Assembly (NCBI GenBank): GCA_945866155.1
Contig: CAMBGL010000011.1
Coordinates: forward strand, 1-18,220
DNA length: 18,220 nt
Reading direction: 5' to 3'
Source of the DNA: Bifidobacterium breve
GTDB lineage: Bacteria > Actinomycetota > Actinomycetes > Nanopelagicales > Nanopelagicaceae
The notes under the pieces are model-generated. The model saw only the letters and a program-made list of their open reading frames with translations. It was not told the DNA's origin and ran no database searches. Both the position numbers and the translations under genes were made by a program. Of this stretch, positions 14,557 through 18,220 are shown piece by piece; position 1 is the first letter of the stretch; each line of letters starts with the position of its first letter.

Positions 14557-16041
14557 ATGAGCGCACGAGTAAAAGGTCCTACGGATCATGTTGTAGTAGT
14601 TGGAGCAGGACTTGCTGGCTTAAGTGCAGCACTGCGACTAGCCGGAGCTGGACGAAAAGTAACTGTTATCGAGCGCGAATCAGTACCTGGTGGACGCAAC
14701 GGTCTACTGCAAAAAGATGGTTACTCATTTGATACCGGACCATCAGTGCTAACAATGCCTTCATTAATTGAAGATGCTTTCAACTGTGTTGGCGAAAACA
14801 TGAAGGATTGGCTCGAACTTAGCCCTATCTCTCCTTTGTATCGCGCCTTTTATGCCGATGGTTCACAAATCGATGTACACGCAAACACTCAGGCGATGGA
14901 GGCAGAGATCTCCGAAAAGATTAGTGCAAGTGAAGCAGCTGGTTATCGTCGATATGTAGAATTTGTAACTAAATTGTATAAGTACGAGATGAATGATTTC
15001 ATCGATAGAAATATTGATAGTCCGCTTAATTTGCTAACACCAAATCTTGCTCGATTGATTGCACTGGGTGGTTTTCGCAAACTTTCTCCTAAGGTAAATC
15101 AATTCATGAGTGATCCTCGCCTTCAAAGGGTTTACTCATTTCAAGCAATGTACGCAGGCGTGAGTCCTCAACAAGCACTAGCAATCTACGCAGTGATTGC
15201 ATATATGGATTCGGTCAATGGTGTTTTCTTTCCTAAGGGTGGAATGCATGCGGTCCCCCGAGGACTTGCAGCTGCAGCTCAAAAACATGGCGTTGAATTC
15301 AAATACAACACAACCGTTACTGGTTTAGAAATCGTCAATGGTCGGGCGAAAGCGGTAACAACTAATACCGGTGAGCGTGTGGAGTGTGATGTTGTAGTTC
15401 TTAATCCAGATTTACCCGTGATGTGGCGCGAACTTCTTGGAAAGACTCCTCCATCAATCAAACGACTTAAGTATTCGCCATCGTGTGTAACGCTCCTAGC
15501 TGGGTCATCGAAGAAATATGACCATGTTGCTCATCACAATATTCATTTTGGGGAATCATGGGATGGGGTCTTTGATGAACTCATCAAAAAGAAGGTACTC
15601 ATGACTGATCCCAGCATTCTTGTGACAGTTCAATCTCATGATGATCCAGATTTAGCGCCCCCAGGAAAAGAGTCCTATTACGTACTTTTCCCGACTCCAA
15701 ATCTTGATGCAAAAATAGATTGGAAAACTCAAGCAAAGCCATATCGAGATCACATGGTGAGTACTTTGGAAGCACGTGGCTATGAAGGTTTCGGAGATGC
15801 GATTGAAGTTGAAGAGCTAACAACTCCCTTAGATTGGCAAAATCAAGGTATGGAGCGCGGCGCACCATTCGCAAGTGCACATACATTCTTTCAAACAGGA
15901 CCCTTCAGACCTCGCAATTTAGCTGCAGGATTTGAAAATATTGTCTTCGCAGGTTCTGGTACTCAACCCGGTGTTGGCGTTCCTATGGTTTTGATTTCAG
16001 GTCGATTAGCTGCAGAAAGAATTGTGGGTCCGGTGAAGTAA
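14557..16041 (+). CDS. crtI: Phytoene desaturase CrtI
   Basis: A 494-residue FAD-dependent phytoene desaturase that introduces double bonds into phytoene, normally to lycopene. The N-terminal dinucleotide-binding motif is VVVVGAGLAGLSAALRLAGAG (Gly16, Gly18, Gly21), followed by ERESVPGGRNG and FDTGPSVLTMP. In the C-terminal part, MERGAPFASAHTFFQTGPFRP and FAGSGTQPGVGVPMVLISGRLA are the CrtI signature. It lies between crtE and crtB, with 5 bp before it and no gap to crtB, so the three genes form one transcript. The number of desaturation steps cannot be told from sequence. It is a clear paralogue of the CrtD-like gene at 10495. Confidence 0.93.
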   Translation: MSARVKGPTDHVVVVGAGLAGLSAALRLAGAGRKVTVIERESVPGGRNGLLQKDGYSFDTGPSVLTMPSLIEDAFNCVGENMKDWLELSPISPLYRAFYADGSQIDVHANTQAMEAEISEKISASEAAGYRRYVEFVTKLYKYEMNDFIDRNIDSPLNLLTPNLARLIALGGFRKLSPKVNQFMSDPRLQRVYSFQAMYAGVSPQQALAIYAVIAYMDSVNGVFFPKGGMHAVPRGLAAAAQKHGVEFKYNTTVTGLEIVNGRAKAVTTNTGERVECDVVVLNPDLPVMWRELLGKTPPSIKRLKYSPSCVTLLAGSSKKYDHVAHHNIHFGESWDGVFDELIKKKVLMTDPSILVTVQSHDDPDLAPPGKESYYVLFPTPNLDAKIDWKTQAKPYRDHMVSTLEARGYEGFGDAIEVEELTTPLDWQNQGMERGAPFASAHTFFQTGPFRPRNLAAGFENIVFAGSGTQPGVGVPMVLISGRLAAERIVGPVK

Positions 16042-16941
16042 ATGGACGAACTCGCGTCGGCCGGTATTACTGATCCACTTCTTAGACAATCTTACGAAGA
16101 ATGCAAGCGACTCAATTCTCTCCATGGAAAAACATATTACTTAGCAACGCTCTTGCTTCCGCGAGAGAAACGCCCCTTCGTTCATGCTCTCTACGGTTTT
16201 GCACGATATGCCGATGAAATTGTCGATGACCTTGCATCTGATCTAACTATTCAAGAAAAAAGTGAGTTGCTCTCACGCTGGGGTGACCAAGTTCTTCAAG
16301 GGCTATCAACTGGAAATAGCAATGACGTCGTAGGCCGAGCACTCATCGATACGGTCGCCAGATTCAATATTCCCCACCAACACTTTGTGGCATTTCTGCA
16401 CTCTATGAAAATGGACCTTTCAGTAACTTCTTACGCCAACTACGAAGCACTAATGGAATACGTCTACGGTTCTGCCGCGGTTATTGGCTTGGAGATGGTT
16501 CCGATCCTTGGGCCACTATCGGATAGGGCATATGAGCCTGCTGAAAAACTTGGAATCGCCTTTCAGTTAGCAAACTTTATTCGCGATGTAAATGAAGATT
16601 TAGATAGAGGCCGAGTTTATTTACCACTAGATGAACTTGCCTCTTTTGGAGTAGATAGAGAATTACTTGAAAGAAGAGTTCTGACTCCTGAAATCGTTCT
16701 AGCTCTCAAATTTCAAATCGCACGCGTGCGACAACTTCAAAAGGAGGCAACTCCTGGCATACAAGAACTTGCGCCATCGAGTCGTCCTTGCATAGAAGCA
16801 GCAAGTGAGTTGTACTGCGGAATTGTTGATGAAGTTGAAAAGATTGATTATCAAATCTTCAATAAGAGAGCTAAGACTTCAATGGCAAGACGTGCGCGAG
16901 TTGCAACAAAGGCATATGTGAAAGCTCTTCAAGCTCGCTGA
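16042..16941 (+). CDS. crtB: Phytoene synthase CrtB
   Basis: A 299-residue squalene/phytoene synthase family enzyme that condenses two GGPP to phytoene, the first committed carotenoid step. Both Asp-rich motifs are present: YGFARYADEIVDD (Asp58, Asp62) and ANFIRDVNEDLDRGRVYLP (Asp182, Asp186), the latter being the phytoene synthase signature. The length is normal. The ATG follows the crtI stop directly (TAAATG), so translation is probably coupled. Its last 13 bases overlap the end of the HNH gene on the opposite strand; no terminator hairpin is seen between the two convergent genes. Confidence 0.94.
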   Translation: MDELASAGITDPLLRQSYEECKRLNSLHGKTYYLATLLLPREKRPFVHALYGFARYADEIVDDLASDLTIQEKSELLSRWGDQVLQGLSTGNSNDVVGRALIDTVARFNIPHQHFVAFLHSMKMDLSVTSYANYEALMEYVYGSAAVIGLEMVPILGPLSDRAYEPAEKLGIAFQLANFIRDVNEDLDRGRVYLPLDELASFGVDRELLERRVLTPEIVLALKFQIARVRQLQKEATPGIQELAPSSRPCIEAASELYCGIVDEVEKIDYQIFNKRAKTSMARRARVATKAYVKALQAR

Positions 16942-17612
16942 ATCCTTGCGTTACTAAGCATTCCATCCCACTTCAATTCTTCATTTATTTCGCGCTCCAT
17001 TGGATCTGCAATATTCATCTGATCTAGCAATGCGTTGAGCTTTCCATAATTGCAATTCCAACAACTTGTCACAAGGTTTTCCATATTCGTTCTGCCCCCA
17101 AAACTCAATGGTTTGACATGATCTGCTGTTGCGCGAAACGTCAAAGCAATTCCATGTCTTAATTGATTACCTTTTCCCGTAGCCTTGAAATTTGCAGGAC
17201 CGATCAATTTTTCCATTAATTTCAAGACTCTCGTATCCACAACTCTTATATGACAATATCGGCAACGATAACCATCTCGAAGATAGACAGCATTTTCATA
17301 GGGCGCAATTCTTTTATTCGGATCGATATCACCAGTATATTTCTTTGGCTTCTCTTTTTTCAGTCCCTTCACTCTGTGATGCCACCCAGACATTTGTCCA
17401 TGTTCTACGTACCAATAACGAAGTTCATCGCTTCTAGTATTCGACAATAATTCTAGAGATTCGCTTGTTCGACCGAGAAATGCCAAATCGAATGAATCGA
17501 TGAATATGTCTAGCGTTTTTTCAAAATAGTTCGGTAAAGGTAAGGGGCAATACTGATCCCATTTACTCGAATCTGTCCCAAGTTCTAAACAATAATTGGC
17601 ATCCCTACACAT
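16929..17612 (-). CDS. HNH endonuclease domain protein
   Basis: A 227-residue protein with a C-terminal HNH nuclease domain. The zinc-holding Cys pairs are CRYC (Cys117, Cys120) and CWNC (Cys184, Cys187); between them are ADHVKPLSFGGRTNMENL with the catalytic Asp164-His165 and Asn179, then CNYGK. The first 100 residues are hydrophilic and match no domain I know. Its cellular role is unknown; free-standing HNH proteins of this kind occur in mobile, defence and unknown contexts. An AAGGAAG ribosome site precedes the ATG at 17612. The start overlaps the upstream small gene by 8 bp and the end overlaps crtB by 13 bp. It has no evident link to carotenoids. Confidence 0.82.
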   Translation of the reverse strand: MCRDANYCLELGTDSSKWDQYCPLPLPNYFEKTLDIFIDSFDLAFLGRTSESLELLSNTRSDELRYWYVEHGQMSGWHHRVKGLKKEKPKKYTGDIDPNKRIAPYENAVYLRDGYRCRYCHIRVVDTRVLKLMEKLIGPANFKATGKGNQLRHGIALTFRATADHVKPLSFGGRTNMENLVTSCWNCNYGKLNALLDQMNIADPMEREINEELKWDGMLSNARIQRA

Positions 17613-17850
17613 GACTTCCTTCTTCTTTCAAGAATGCATTAGGGACTAGTTCCATGGCTTGTTGTCGGGATATTTCTATAAGTGAGCTTTCGCCGTGAAC
17701 AATCATACCTGTCAGTTCTGTGCTTTCGTCCCAATTTTTGGAATTTGCGTTCCACGTATGTTCATAAATTAAGTTATCCTGATTCATATAGCGCCATAAA
17801 CAATCGACATACATCACTCCATGGACGTCGCTTTGAGTAAAATACCTCAC
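17605..17850 (-). CDS. Small hypothetical protein upstream of the HNH gene
   Basis: An 81-residue soluble protein I do not recognise. It is rich in aromatic and charged residues (YVDCLWRYMNQDNLIYEHTW), with GMIVHGESSLIEISRQQAMEL in the second half and no membrane segment, signal peptide or metal motif. The start shown is a GTG at 17850, in front of which is only AT-rich sequence with a possible GATTAT box 5 nt away; an internal ATG (MYVDCLWRYM) is possible. The stop lies 8 bp inside the HNH gene, so the two are translated together. The gene begins 21 bp after the crtYd stop. Function unknown. Confidence 0.6.
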   Translation of the reverse strand: MRYFTQSDVHGVMYVDCLWRYMNQDNLIYEHTWNANSKNWDESTELTGMIVHGESSLIEISRQQAMELVPNAFLKEEGSHV

Positions 17851-17871
17851 TTTAAATAATCAATCTTCAAT

Positions 17872-18168
17872 TTAGATATTCCTTTTACCGATATACACCC
17901 AGAGTGATAACACGCTAAGTAAGAGAGAAAAGCCAAAAAACAAATCTTCAACGGGTGCAGAGGCAATGCGAAGGCCAATGATTGACTCTGGTTTGTACAT
18001 AACAATATTGCGAGATGTGAGCCACCAATTGGTAATCAACTGAAAAGGCACAATGATGGCATACGAGGTCCAAAAAACTTTTCGTGTAAATAGATGAATT
18101 TTTGTGACTCTCAAGTCAAAAACGATTGAAAGAACAAATGAGAGAATAGCAATCTGGGTATAAGTCAT
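17872..18168 (-). CDS. crtYd: Lycopene cyclase subunit CrtYd (heterodimeric cyclase domain)
   Basis: A 98-residue membrane protein of the lycopene cyclase domain family. It has three hydrophobic helices and the family pattern: VFDLRVTKIHLFTRKVFW, FQLITNWWLT, then YKPESIIGLRIASAPVEDLFFGFSLLLSVLSLWVY. The PVEDLFFGF motif carries the conserved Pro-x-Glu-Asp of these cyclases. In Actinobacteria two such small subunits, CrtYc and CrtYd, together form beta rings (or epsilon/C50-type rings in other lineages) on lycopene. Its ATG overlaps the stop of the preceding gene in ATGA (18165-18168), exactly as crtYc-crtYd pairs usually do. It is transcribed against crtE-I-B, separated from it by the HNH pair. 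Confidence 0.85.
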   Translation of the reverse strand: MTYTQIAILSFVLSIVFDLRVTKIHLFTRKVFWTSYAIIVPFQLITNWWLTSRNIVMYKPESIIGLRIASAPVEDLFFGFSLLLSVLSLWVYIGKRNI

Positions 18169-18220
18169 TTCTCATCCCCAACTACCCAATGTGTCTTTAC
18201 TCTTCGCACTGCTTCAATAG
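18165..18220 (-). CDS. crtYc: C-terminal end of a gene upstream of crtYd, probably crtYc (partial)
   Basis: Only the last 17 codons and stop are in the window, reading IEAVRRVKTHWVVGDEK. The stop overlaps the crtYd start in ATGA, so this gene is translationally coupled to crtYd. The tail alone is not diagnostic; crtYc is inferred because CrtYd works as a heterodimer and the two genes normally overlap in this order. Confidence 0.55.
   Translation of the reverse strand, partial: IEAVRRVKTHWVVGDEK

Noticed and set aside
14194..14589. A 131-codon minus-strand frame opposite the end of crtE
   Set aside because: crtE and crtI are fully supported by motifs; this frame is Ser/Arg-rich without any recognisable domain.
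1..18220. tRNA, rRNA, CRISPR array, insertion sequence or prophage
   Set aside because: I saw no tRNA-like T-arm and cloverleaf, no repeat-spacer array, no transposase and no terminal inverted repeats. The HNH gene alone is not enough to call a mobile element.

Overview
The window looks like the compact, moderately low-GC chromosome of a planktonic freshwater actinobacterium, most likely of the acI/Nanopelagicales type. This is inferred from several things seen together: a DnaE2-DUF6504 pair behind an actinobacterial-type LexA box, actinobacterial-style carotenoid genes with a split lycopene cyclase (CrtYc/CrtYd), many 1-47 bp gene overlaps, very short intergenic gaps, and starts that look leaderless. 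No rRNA, tRNA, IS element, CRISPR array or prophage was recognised.

Layout. Positions 1-2716 (minus) hold an SOS mutagenesis operon: DUF6504, then dnaE2, which runs off the left edge. A 221-bp intergenic stretch (2717-2937) carries the LexA box, a GC-rich block rich in inverted repeats, and an 18-bp perfect palindrome in front of a DoxX-family gene (2938-3351, plus). A terminator and a TSUP/TauE-SafE permease (3415-4161, plus) follow. The permease is convergent with two tandem paralogous MFS transporters (4158-6631, minus).

Positions 6661-12015 (plus) form one tight co-directional run: YbaK-like deacylase, alpha/beta hydrolase, CrtA-like monooxygenase, CruF hydratase, CruG-like glycosyltransferase and CrtD-like desaturase. 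On the minus strand are a CDP-alcohol phosphatidyltransferase-like gene and metF (11969-13443). Diverging from metF is the core carotenoid operon crtE-crtI-crtB (13466-16941, plus). From the right edge a minus-strand run reads crtYc (last codons only), crtYd, an unknown small gene and an HNH endonuclease, ending convergently against crtB.

How the genes work together (inference). CrtE makes GGPP, CrtB phytoene and CrtI lycopene. CrtYc/CrtYd would cyclise lycopene ends to beta rings, giving beta-carotene as a possible retinal precursor for a rhodopsin; no rhodopsin or cleavage oxygenase lies in this window. The 7.9-12.0 kb operon would decorate an uncyclised psi end: CruF adds C1' hydroxyl, CrtD the 3',4' double bond, CrtA a C2 oxygen and CruG a sugar. 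The expected product is an oxygenated, glycosylated acyclic or monocyclic carotenoid whose exact structure cannot be read from sequence.

Regulatory reading. Several starts have a -10-like hexamer exactly 6 nt upstream of ATG/GTG, as in leaderless actinobacterial transcripts. At two divergent gene pairs (6631/6661 and 13443/13466) these boxes lie so close that the two promoters should exclude each other.
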